Positions 57,566 through 64,000 of a stretch of 64,000 nucleotides of DNA are shown one piece after another. The notes beneath the pieces are model-generated. The model saw only the letters and a program-made list of their open reading frames with translations. It searched no databases and was not told where the DNA came from. Within the stretch, counting starts at the first letter, position 1. Each line of letters opens with the position of its first letter. Source of the stretch: a virus; IMG/VR virus record IMGVR_UViG_3300027896_000002, positions 1-64,000 of that record. The stretch is one strand, 5' to 3'. The translations under genes were made by a program, and so were the position numbers.

Positions 57566-57700
57566 TTATTTTTTGATAAGGCTTTTATGAATAATTTTTC
57601 CAGTAGAAAGTACAAGAAAACCTCTACCATAACCATCTTCCTTTGTTGCTTTTCTAATAATAAAAATTTCCTTATTTCTAAACGTGTAAACTTTTCTCAT
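57566..57700 (-). CDS. Microprotein (44 aa)
   Basis: Beta-rich (RKVYTFRNKEIFIIRKATKE, GRGFLVLSTGKIIHKSLI), basic. AAAAGGAGGAGACC-ATG leader. Downstream of the second hatchet-like RNA. Confidence 0.6.
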   Translation of the reverse strand: MRKVYTFRNKEIFIIRKATKEDGYGRGFLVLSTGKIIHKSLIKK

Positions 57701-57735
57701 GGTCTCCTCCTTTTAAATTTTAATCGCGGCTTGCA

Positions 57736-57798
57736 ACCCTTAACTTTTTTACCGCCGGCATGATCTATATCTTAATGATATAAACCACGCCACAGGGT
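57736..57798 (-). ncRNA. Hatchet-ribozyme-like RNA, copy 2
   Basis: Minus strand: ACCCU (57798-57794) pairs with terminal AGGGU (57740-57736). Inside are CUGUGG, GGCGU pairing with AUGCC, an 8-bp hairpin UUUAUAUC/GAUAUAGA, then GGCGGUAAAAAAGUUA. It shares layout and the GCCGGCG...AAGUUAAGGG 3' end with copy 1, with covariation in the closing stem (A-U for U-A) and hairpin. The first hairpin upstream is weaker here than in copy 1. Confidence 0.5.
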
Positions 57799-57841
57799 CA
57801 TTTTGTCTTTTCACTCTTCAGTTGTCAAGGTTGGTGGCGGA

Positions 57842-58006
57842 TTATTCTAATGATAGGCCTGAAAAATGTTTTTCAGATCCTACGTTCGAAACGCCTTGGT
57901 TATTGTCAAAAACTTCTGCCTTTGCCAATGAGGCTTGGTCCCCGGCTCGCTTGTTGCCTTTGTTTCTCGCCTCGCTTGCCTCATGATATTTATTAATCTT
58001 AACCAT
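57842..58006 (-). CDS. Small hypothetical protein (54 aa), first gene of the array
   Basis: VKINKYHEASEARNKGNKRA..., hydrophilic and rich in Ala, Asn and Lys. Ribosome site weaker than in the array (AGGATTAGG). It follows a promoter-like AT-rich gap and precedes hatchet-like copy 2. Confidence 0.5.
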   Translation of the reverse strand: MVKINKYHEASEARNKGNKRAGDQASLAKAEVFDNNQGVSNVGSEKHFSGLSLE

Positions 58007-58279
58007 GACCTAATCCTACTATATCTAAATGATAATGTAAATACTTTTTTTCATTTCCAGGAAAATAGTTTCTAAGTTATTGAAATCATTAGGCTTTTTA
58101 ATCATTAATTTTTTTTAATTTTAACCATTTTTCTGTCTTAAAAAAGCTTCATGGTACATGTTTTTCTAAGTTATTGAAATTATTAGGCCTTTTGAGTTAG
58201 AAACTAACACATTTCTCCTGGATAATATTATTTTTTTCAATATTCAATTCCATGATGATCTGGACATCATTATAGAGCT
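58007..58279 (-). promoter_or_regulatory. AT-rich gap with a direct repeat, candidate promoter/operator
   Basis: No gene. A near-identical 26-bp repeat (TTTCTAAGTTATTGAAAT..., then ATTAGGC on the plus strand) occurs at 58069-58094 and 58163-58188, 94 bases apart. Each is a weak dyad (TTTC...GAAA). Position downstream of the helicase and upstream of the small-gene array fits operator sites for a new leftward promoter. I cannot identify a clean -35/-10 pair. Confidence 0.5.
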
Positions 58280-59737
58280 TTAAACATAAAACCCACGGTC
58301 TGTGGTAGGGGTCACTAAAAATAAATTCTGTTTTGCCCGAGTCATGCCAACGTAGAAAACACGATTCTCAGCATCTGAATTTTTTTCCAAATGCTCTTCA
58401 GTTGAACGAGTTAAATCAGTCAATAAAACTACGTGATCAGCCTCACCACCCTTAACTCCATGAATAGTGTCAAGATGCACTTTTGGAATGCCAGTTAACT
58501 TACGTCCTTTTTTTAAAATTGTAAGGTAATAGGAACGCTTATCGGCTGTCAATCCAGTCATGGCATCATGCCAAATACCTGGATCGAAGGAGACCAATCC
58601 CGACAACCGATAAGCGCCCGGTATTAAATCTCGTGGTTTACCAAGATACTGTAAAATTTCTTCGCCCTTTATCTCATCTGTCATTCCGCCCTTTCGCAAG
58701 CGTTCATATTCTTGGATAATTTGTACTTCATCAGGGTTGACTGACACAAATGATCCTCGCATGGTATAAGAAATTCCCTGAGTTATACAAACCTCTTGTA
58801 GGATAGATAAAAAACAAACGTTGCGGGCAAGCAGCAACCAACTACCAGGTAAAGTTAAATCAATTTGATCAAGAGAAGAGCAGCGAACTACCCGGCCTAA
58901 ATCATCACGAGGCTGTAATTTTTTCTCGTACCGCTTATCAATTCTTTTAGTCAAGGCCATGGCCTCATTAAAGATCATTTTAGGAAGACGATAGGAGTAT
59001 GGCAAAATCTCACGCTCATTTTCTCCTAACTCTAAGAAGCGATTGATATCAGCCCCAGACCATTCATAAATTGCCTGGTCATCATCACCAGCGATATAAA
59101 GTCGCTTGGCCTTGGCAAAGGCAATATCAACTACCTGCCACTGCAAGGGCGTTAAGTCTTGGGCCTCGTCAATGATCGTGGCCTCAACCCCAATGTCACC
59201 CCCATCTTTTACAAAATTCTGAAGCATGTCGGTAAAATCAATTAAGCCACGCTTTTGCTTATAGGCCCTTAGAGTTTTTGAAAAGAGCTCAACCATGTGC
59301 CATGAAAGGTCCCAATCAGTTTGATGCCAAACGTCCTTTAAATCTTGCCCAATGTTTCGAGCAAGGTTATCTATGAATAACATCTTGTCACCGTCTCGCA
59401 TTCCAGAATCATCGTCAATGATCATTTTACCAATGATTGGGATGCCAAGCAAATCGCCAATTTCCTTTAGGTGCTCAGTTCGTATCACCTGGTCTCTTTT
59501 TATTCCAAGTTGACGATAGCATAAAGAATGAAGAGTCCTAAAAAAAAGAAAATCTTTTTCCTTCAACTTGAACTTTAGGGCCGCGCGTTGACATGCCTCG
59601 TTTACGGCCTTTTTAGTAAAGGAAACAAAGGCAATCAGGTGGGGCTTTAGGCCACGTGATAGTTCCTCATCCATAACTTCTAAAAGCCTGGTAGTTTTAC
59701 CTGCCCCAGGACCTCCAAGAATCAACCTTTTATACAT
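58280..59737 (-). CDS. SF1 helicase, UvrD/Rep-like
   Basis: Walker A GGPGAGKTTRLL, Walker B TIIDEAQDLTPLQWQ, motif III GDDDQAIYEWSGAD, motif V HGVKGGEADHVVLL and motif VI YVGMTRAKQNLFLV: all superfamily I helicase motifs. About 485 residues, shorter than UvrD because 1B/2B insertions are reduced, as in Dda-type phage helicases. ATG 59737 follows GAAGGAG and overlaps the preceding gene; ATG 59758 is possible. Unwinds DNA in replication or recombination. Confidence 0.92.
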   Translation of the reverse strand: MYKRLILGGPGAGKTTRLLEVMDEELSRGLKPHLIAFVSFTKKAVNEACQRAALKFKLKEKDFLFFRTLHSLCYRQLGIKRDQVIRTEHLKEIGDLLGIPIIGKMIIDDDSGMRDGDKMLFIDNLARNIGQDLKDVWHQTDWDLSWHMVELFSKTLRAYKQKRGLIDFTDMLQNFVKDGGDIGVEATIIDEAQDLTPLQWQVVDIAFAKAKRLYIAGDDDQAIYEWSGADINRFLELGENEREILPYSYRLPKMIFNEAMALTKRIDKRYEKKLQPRDDLGRVVRCSSLDQIDLTLPGSWLLLARNVCFLSILQEVCITQGISYTMRGSFVSVNPDEVQIIQEYERLRKGGMTDEIKGEEILQYLGKPRDLIPGAYRLSGLVSFDPGIWHDAMTGLTADKRSYYLTILKKGRKLTGIPKVHLDTIHGVKGGEADHVVLLTDLTRSTEEHLEKNSDAENRVFYVGMTRAKQNLFLVTPTTDRGFYV

Positions 59738-60101
59738 GGGGATTTTTTCTCCTTCCATGGCCACAGCAAGTTTTTTTTAACAGTTGTTTTTCAAGAAGTT
59801 GTAGCACGCGCCCACAAGAACATTTTACCGTCCAATGGGTTGGGTATAAAAATGGGTGCCTCATGACCACGGTCAATTGGCCAAATTGCTGCCCGACATA
59901 ATTACGGTCTTTTTTTAAATGACCATTAGGGCCCCCATGCCGACGGTTTAAGCCGTTACGCCGAGGCACTCCCCAGCGAGAGAGGTACTTAGCGATCGTA
60001 GGCGCAGTGGTTCTAAATTCACGTGCCAAAGCCCGAAGCGATTTTCCCTTTTTTATATAACCCGTAGTCAAAGCAGTTTTATGTTTATCCCAGAGTTTCA
60101 T
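59730..60101 (-). CDS. HTH DNA-binding protein with Cys/His zinc segment
   Basis: Residues 10-50 form a resolvase-type helix-turn-helix (KGKSLRALAREFRTTAPTIA, KYLSRWGVPRRNG). The C-terminal half (FGQLTVVMRHP, VKCSCGRV, KTCCGHGRR) is the small zinc-binding domain found with phage/homing-endonuclease DNA-binding modules. Could regulate the leftward operon. Confidence 0.7.
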   Translation of the reverse strand: MKLWDKHKTALTTGYIKKGKSLRALAREFRTTAPTIAKYLSRWGVPRRNGLNRRHGGPNGHLKKDRNYVGQQFGQLTVVMRHPFLYPTHWTVKCSCGRVLQLLEKQLLKKTCCGHGRRKNPHV

Positions 60102-60113
60102 TCTTTTCTCCCT

Positions 60114-61616
60114 TTAAAACTCTTGGTCTTTAATTGATGGCACTTCAAGTGGCTCGGTCTGCGTTGAAAAAGCGGGGATTGCCCAAGCCCTAAAGAATTT
60201 TCCCTTGATCTTAAAGGTCTTTACCCCAGCCTTAAGCTCACGGAGAATGTTCCATGCCTTACGAGATTCAATCATAAATTTTTTCTTACGCAGCCATTCA
60301 AGTAAGTCCATTGATCTAAAATAAGTCCGCTCATTTTCAGTAAAAGGCTTGCCAAGAAGCATTTCTTCAGCTGAACGAGCCCCTGCTCGTTCAGTGCAAA
60401 AGCGCTCAATCATTGAAAGAAACTCACCACGCAGCCCTGCGTCTTCAGGGGCAGGAAGTGGTTCAGCTTTGCTTAAAAGGTCCTTAATCAAGTTACGCCA
60501 AACATTGTCCTTGATCCGATTTGGCAAAATGTTAAAGCTGTCTACACAAGCCTTGGTAAAACGATTCTGGCTTAAAAAATCCTCTGATGAGGGCAGGGTC
60601 AACCGCTTGCCGTCTACGTTTAATAGCCACATTGGCGGATCAGTTAAAATCTTTATCATCCCGTCCATTATTATCCCTGGATCTTCTCCTGACCGCTTTA
60701 ACCCAAATTCACGACGCGCACAAATTGACCGATTGCAAACGAGCGAGATGGGTGGGTCACTACACTTATAAAAATAATCCTTACGGCCAACTGACTTTAG
60801 CGTTCCCTCTACCTCCTTGTCCTTTAAGGGAGGAATCAAGTAGCGTTTATTCATCTCCCCAGCTTTAACTTGCCAGCTGTCACCATATTTCATCTTGCAA
60901 AAAATAGCCAAGTTAAATAGGCCCTTGTTGCGAGTCCCTTCAGGAAAACCAGCTCGTGCCAAATGCTGTAGGCAAGGGGGACCGCCAACTAGTTCCTCAT
61001 CTGTCTTTAACTTTAATTCCCCTATTGTCTTAGCCGTCGTTGAAAGCTTAGCGGCGTAAGTTAAAAATTCCTCGGGGGATAGGGCTTCACCCTTTTTAAG
61101 GGCGTAGCGGGTCGTTCTTGCCCCAGCGAAATAAGGCATATTAATCCATGAACCAACATCATCCTCACCGCCAAGCTCGGCCTGCTTTGGAAAGATTTCT
61201 ACCTGTGGGTAGCCAAGGAGTACCGCCCACTCCATTAAATGGTCGCGCACAAATGCCGCTGGGGTTGGCTCACTTAGGAAAAGGTAGAGATGAGCCCCGC
61301 CACTTTTCGTGCGGCACACGACCAAAGGAAGCCCAATTCGATTGACAAGGGCCTCTAACGCAGTAAGGTCAAGGTTATAGACATCAATGTCAATCGCCCC
61401 GAAATGACAAAAGTTCTCATCATCAATGGGCACGATGCCAAGCCCAACTTTACCAGCTAAGTGGGCTTTCCAAATTTCAACAGTGACAATTTCCTTGAGC
61501 GTTTTTGCTTGGCCACCAACTTTTCCTTGTGTATTTACACCACCCACAGTCTGATACGAGCCATGAGCTCGTTCAAGCCCCTTAAACAGTTCAAGGAACT
61601 GTTGTGCTATTGTCAT
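60114..61616 (-). CDS. Archaeo-eukaryotic-type primase (PrimPol/TOTE-like)
   Basis: AEP catalytic features: HFGAIDIDVYNLDL (DxD), CRTKSGGAHLYLFL (sGGxH) and a later QVEIFPKQ...GSWINMPYF. A middle Cys cluster (CSDPPISLVCNRSICARREF) resembles the zinc-binding PriCT region. The C-terminal part is a helical domain. 500 residues. With family A polymerase and SF1 helicase it provides priming; no DnaG/DnaB-type gene is present in this window. Confidence 0.8.
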   Translation of the reverse strand: MTIAQQFLELFKGLERAHGSYQTVGGVNTQGKVGGQAKTLKEIVTVEIWKAHLAGKVGLGIVPIDDENFCHFGAIDIDVYNLDLTALEALVNRIGLPLVVCRTKSGGAHLYLFLSEPTPAAFVRDHLMEWAVLLGYPQVEIFPKQAELGGEDDVGSWINMPYFAGARTTRYALKKGEALSPEEFLTYAAKLSTTAKTIGELKLKTDEELVGGPPCLQHLARAGFPEGTRNKGLFNLAIFCKMKYGDSWQVKAGEMNKRYLIPPLKDKEVEGTLKSVGRKDYFYKCSDPPISLVCNRSICARREFGLKRSGEDPGIIMDGMIKILTDPPMWLLNVDGKRLTLPSSEDFLSQNRFTKACVDSFNILPNRIKDNVWRNLIKDLLSKAEPLPAPEDAGLRGEFLSMIERFCTERAGARSAEEMLLGKPFTENERTYFRSMDLLEWLRKKKFMIESRKAWNILRELKAGVKTFKIKGKFFRAWAIPAFSTQTEPLEVPSIKDQEF

Positions 61617-61707
61617 GACGTCGCGGCCTATATTTCATACCCCTATGTGCTTCACCACTTTTTATTCATTTAGGGGTAAGTTTTTTCCTTTCAAAGTTTT
61701 TGACAAC

Positions 61708-61748
61708 AACTGGATCAAGGGAAATTTTAAAAGACCCCTGATCCAGTT
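61708..61748 (-). terminator. Hairpin after the ssDNA-binding gene
   Basis: Perfect 10-bp stem AACTGGATCA (61708-61717) / TGATCCAGTT (61739-61748), extended by GGG/CCC inside. On the minus strand it is followed by GTTGTCAAAAAC rather than a long U-run, so termination may be partial. Confidence 0.65.
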
Positions 61749-61766
61749 TACTCAATGATCATTTCC

Positions 61767-62594
61767 TTAAAACGCATCATCCTGAACGACTTGATTTGAT
61801 GGTTCCGCGGCTCTTGCCTTATTGCTACTGATTTGCTGGCTAAATTGCTTGGCCAATTCATAAATGTCAACCTCAGAGGTAGGACTAAGCTTATGATCTA
61901 ACTCGATCATGATACCTTTCCAAGTACCTTTGTCATTGCTCTCGGTCACGGTCGTCAGCTTATAGCTGTGTGAAAACATCGGAGGCGTAAACTTCCCACC
62001 ACTCTTTCCCACGAGCTTGATGGTCTTCATCAGGGTCATCCAATTTCGTGACTTCTTAAGCTGGGTAGAACTAAGAGCCAGAACAATCATTCTTGGCCCC
62101 TGTTCAGTTAGGTGAAGACAAAAATGATAGCAGGTATCCACCAGCACGTCCCCATTGTCTAAATTAAACTTGCCGCTCGCGTCACGCTTCAAGACAGTGG
62201 TGTCTATATCTTCAAAAAGATGCTCACCGCGATAACCACCACCCTGGTCACGTGGGACCCATTCCGTGAATTTGTGCTGATAGCTCGCGGGGACAATGAC
62301 CACGCCTTTTTTGCCATCATATAATTCTTTAGTTGCCGTGTTTAAAAACATTCCTGGCTTAGCACCCTTGACATAAGCTCCGTTGTCCTCGGCGCATTGC
62401 GGAGAATTTGTTTGCAGCACGATCAAAAACGGCACGGCATAGGCATCTCGGCCTGCCATCTCGAAGCCAGCGTCTCGGTCAGCCTCAAAGTTCATGAGGC
62501 TGGCTGGCAAGTTCTTGGTAGCACCCACCGGATGCCTTGTTGATACTTCTTTTCCTACTTTTTTTCCCGTATTTTTTTCGTCTGTCTTTTTCAT
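61767..62594 (-). CDS. Candidate phage ssDNA-binding protein
   Basis: 275 residues with OB-like beta pattern (GKKGVVIVPASYQHKFTEWV, YKLTTVTESNDKGTWKGIMI) and an acidic-hydrophobic C-terminal tip QVVQDDAF like that of SSBs, which recruits partner proteins. ATG 62594 follows GGGAGGAAATC. It lies in the replication operon. Identity by layout only. Confidence 0.6.
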   Translation of the reverse strand: MKKTDEKNTGKKVGKEVSTRHPVGATKNLPASLMNFEADRDAGFEMAGRDAYAVPFLIVLQTNSPQCAEDNGAYVKGAKPGMFLNTATKELYDGKKGVVIVPASYQHKFTEWVPRDQGGGYRGEHLFEDIDTTVLKRDASGKFNLDNGDVLVDTCYHFCLHLTEQGPRMIVLALSSTQLKKSRNWMTLMKTIKLVGKSGGKFTPPMFSHSYKLTTVTESNDKGTWKGIMIELDHKLSPTSEVDIYELAKQFSQQISSNKARAAEPSNQVVQDDAF

Positions 62595-62763
62595 GATTTC
62601 CTCCCTTTCGATTTTCAATGATTATTGGGTCTGTAATATCGCCACAGTGAAGACAGCGATAACCTTTAAAACGTTCTCCAGTTTCATGGTCAACAAACCA
62701 TTCACGGCTTAATGGCCCGTGACAAATTTCACACCTTAGCAGGCTTTTCTCTTGGCCGCTCAA
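62485..62763 (-). CDS. Zinc-ribbon protein overlapping the SSB-like gene (92 aa)
   Basis: TTG start at 62763 behind GGGAGG. Knuckles LLRCEICHG and YRCLHCGDI form a zinc ribbon, followed by a very basic tail (NHEKDRRKKYGKKSRKR). Overlaps the 3' end of the upstream gene and 110 bases of the SSB-like gene in different frames; the tail may be an accidental reading. Confidence 0.55.
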   Translation of the reverse strand: MSGQEKSLLRCEICHGPLSREWFVDHETGERFKGYRCLHCGDITDPIIIENRKGGNHEKDRRKKYGKKSRKRSINKASGGCYQELASQPHEL

Positions 62764-63295
62764 CCTTTGCCTCCCGGTATTCAAAAATTTCAAAAAACGT
62801 TGGCAATGGGTTACCGGCCTCAAGCTGCTCTTTTACGAAGGCCTTTAAGGTTCCGCCATGAATACTTTCCTTATGGGCAGAATCATAGCCCTTGGCCATT
62901 AATTCTTTTAAAAGTTTCAAAGCCTTTTTGTCTTCTTTCATGCCAAATTTTGTAACTACCTCATTTTTAATCAAGGAATCAAATTCATTTTCCCGCAACC
63001 AGGCAAAAGCCTTAAATTGATTCTCTGCCTTAATGCTAGCTTCAATTAGTTCTCTGATTGTTACCTTAATGCCAGAGGTTAACTTAAATTCACTAACCCC
63101 AATATCTCGCATTAGGTCAGGAATTAATCTTCTTCTTAATTCATTTAATTTTAACTGCTTTTGTTCAAGCTTCTCAGTTAAATCCTGTATGACTTTTTCT
63201 TGTGTCAATAGAGCTTTGGCTAAAACAGATAACTGTTTTAACTGGGCATTATTTGGCATCACCATTGCCTCTTTTGCATCTTGTTCAAGGTTCAT
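62729..63295 (-). CDS. Coiled-coil phage protein (188 aa)
   Basis: Coiled coil around residues 20-60 (LLTQEKVIQDLTEKLEQKQL), then RRRLIPDLMRDIGVSEFKLT and a helical C-terminus. This layout is common for phage proteins next to SSB-like genes (structural/recombination accessory), but I cannot assign a function. ATG 63295 follows GAAAGGAGGTG. Confidence 0.65.
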   Translation of the reverse strand: MNLEQDAKEAMVMPNNAQLKQLSVLAKALLTQEKVIQDLTEKLEQKQLKLNELRRRLIPDLMRDIGVSEFKLTSGIKVTIRELIEASIKAENQFKAFAWLRENEFDSLIKNEVVTKFGMKEDKKALKLLKELMAKGYDSAHKESIHGGTLKAFVKEQLEAGNPLPTFFEIFEYREAKVERPREKPAKV

Positions 63296-63300
63296 TTTTT

Positions 63301-63405
63301 TCACCTCCTTTCATTGATGGTCAATGAGCAGGATTCACACCTATAGGTTTCCAGCCCCACAGCTTGCTCTGGATAGCCATCATTGACCATTTCAACAATC
63401 ACCAT
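63301..63405 (-). CDS. Microprotein with CxxC (34 aa)
   Basis: VIVEMVNDGYPEQAVGLETY followed by RCESCSLTINERR; its last codons form the ribosome site of the next gene. Overlaps the upstream gene. Confidence 0.5.
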   Translation of the reverse strand: MVIVEMVNDGYPEQAVGLETYRCESCSLTINERR

Positions 63406-63547
63406 AGCTTTGACACAATTGGCACCAGCAAGGTCCTTCATAATCCTCGGGGTGCTCTTCCTCAGCCTCGGTCTTTTTCATTAGCTCATCGTACCGGTCA
63501 CAATTTTCACGAAGGCTTTTTAACTCTTCCCATTCTTCAGGGGTCAA
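63392..63547 (-). CDS. Small acidic protein with Cys cluster (51 aa)
   Basis: TTG start at 63547 with AAGGAGGTG upstream. Very acidic middle (KTEAEEEHPEDYEG) and CWCQLCQSYGDC at the end, a probable zinc site. Confidence 0.55.
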   Translation of the reverse strand: MTPEEWEELKSLRENCDRYDELMKKTEAEEEHPEDYEGPCWCQLCQSYGDC

Positions 63548-63561
63548 GATTTTTCACCTCC

Positions 63562-63792
63562 TTAATTTGGATTTCTTTTTGTAGGAGGATCTGACATTGA
63601 TCCACCTGGCTTTTCAATTACTTCTCCCAGGGATTGTTCATCAAAATAAACCCAATCCAACGGTTTTCCATCCTTAAGTTCTGGAGATAATAACCCAACA
63701 CGAGTGCAGCCATAAAGATATTCTGTCTTGCACATGGCCACTCCAATAAATCCAGTATGCATGTCCCTATATCTCTCTCCCAATTTTATCAT
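63562..63792 (-). CDS. Small hypothetical protein (76 aa)
   Basis: Starts IKLGERYRDMHTGFIGVAMC, an SH3-like beta pattern found in small phage proteins, and ends in a proline-rich tail (GGSMSDPPTKRNPN). AAGGAGGTGAAAGCA upstream. Confidence 0.6.
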   Translation of the reverse strand: MIKLGERYRDMHTGFIGVAMCKTEYLYGCTRVGLLSPELKDGKPLDWVYFDEQSLGEVIEKPGGSMSDPPTKRNPN

Positions 63793-63949
63793 TGCTTTCA
63801 CCTCCTTCCTCTTTGACTTTATCATCTAAAAAATCTTGATAGCCATCGTATAAACCGTCCATGTAGTCTTTGCCATGAGGCTCGACACGAACGTCTTGAG
63901 TCTGTCCGTCAGCATACCCATGGATATATTCTTCCCAGTTTCTGCTCAT
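63767..63949 (-). CDS. Small acidic protein (60 aa)
   Basis: SRNWEEYIHGYADGQTQDVR with repeated Tyr-Asp-Gly (YMDGLYDGYQDF). ATG 63949 overlaps the preceding stop. No family recognised. Confidence 0.55.
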   Translation of the reverse strand: MSRNWEEYIHGYADGQTQDVRVEPHGKDYMDGLYDGYQDFLDDKVKEEGGESNDKIGREI

Positions 63950-63999
63950 AACTTCTCTTTAATTTTATCATCAACCAAAAACGTAGCTTCTTGGTCTGC
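63946..63999 (-). CDS. 3' end of a gene entering from the right (partial)
   Basis: Seventeen residues (ADQEATFLVDDKIKEKL) are visible before the stop, which overlaps the next start (ATGA). Charged; too short to assign. Confidence 0.6.
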   Translation of the reverse strand, partial: ADQEATFLVDDKIKEKL

Positions 64000-64000
64000 T

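Larger units (their letters stand above)
52356..57720 (-). promoter_or_regulatory. Repeated ribosome-site leader, about 14 copies
   Basis: Most genes in this span are preceded by the same module: AAAATTNAAAAGGAGGAGACC directly before ATG (seen before starts at 53937, 55232, 55667, 55883, 56530, 56906, 57136, 57407, 57551, 57700 and others). Homogenised leaders suggest the genes were added as cassettes or that the leader is under common control. Two copies lie inside the 282-aa composite gene. Confidence 0.9.

Noticed and set aside
1-64000. tRNA or rRNA genes, integrase, diversity-generating retroelement
   Set aside because: No cloverleaf, recombinase motif, reverse transcriptase or template repeat was seen on either strand; a tRNAscan search would be decisive for tRNAs.

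Overview
This window looks like a large part of the genome of a tailed double-stranded DNA phage (Caudoviricetes) with a long non-contractile tail. Two convergent gene blocks meet at about 44.28 kb. I see no integrase, repressor, rRNA or tRNA. The host cannot be named. Spanin-like pairs, lipoprotein-type lytic transglycosylases and an LpxD-like acyltransferase fit a Gram-negative (diderm) host, but only weakly.

Rightward block (1-44283). A 42-bp tandem repeat at the left edge leads into the large terminase, small genes, an ATP-grasp enzyme, a portal-MuF fusion, an NHL-propeller protein, an HK97-type protease fusion and the major capsid protein. Next comes an approximately 8.5-kb polysaccharide-type cassette: six or seven glycosyltransferases, a PIG-L/LmbE deacetylase, an LpxD-like acyltransferase and a nucleotide-sugar epimerase. 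It sits inside the structural operon, before the head-tail and tail genes. The tail module has a textbook -1 frameshift in the assembly chaperone, a tape measure, and a GTA-like distal-tail set (DUF2460-, DUF2163-, NlpC/P60- and tip-protein-like). The tip protein is split by an inserted propeller. Fibre proteins follow, one with a tract of about 60 threonines, then two more sugar/acyl transferase genes. A lysis region then contains a papain-like protease, a lytic transglycosylase, a run of very small membrane proteins and overlapping Rz/Rz1-like genes.

Leftward block (64000-44284). From its upstream end: small zinc-binding proteins, a candidate ssDNA-binding protein, a TOTE/AEP-type primase-polymerase, an HTH-zinc protein and a UvrD-like helicase. 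Then comes an array of about 17 mostly tiny unknown genes (58.0-51.6 kb), then dUTPase, methyltransferase, dNMP kinase-UDG-like fusion, ThyA-family enzyme, dCMP deaminase, family A DNA polymerase, a PD-(D/E)XK nuclease, a second transglycosylase and a Nudix hydrolase.

The most striking signal is RNA. The small-gene array is punctuated by three complete type I hammerhead ribozymes (55.26, 55.91 and 56.56 kb) and two copies of a second motif that closely resembles the hatchet ribozyme (53.98 and 57.74 kb). All lie on the coding strand between genes that share a near-identical AAAAGGAGGAGACC-ATG leader. In two cases the hammerhead CUGAUGA core also supplies a double stop codon to the upstream gene. 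The structural block has its own structured RNAs: a tandem pair of covarying pseudoknots directly upstream of the major capsid gene, hairpins just downstream of it, and a large pseudoknot-capable hairpin at 42.0 kb. I read this as a phage that sets gene dosage by cutting or structuring polycistronic mRNAs; that reading is inference, while the RNA elements themselves are visible in the sequence.
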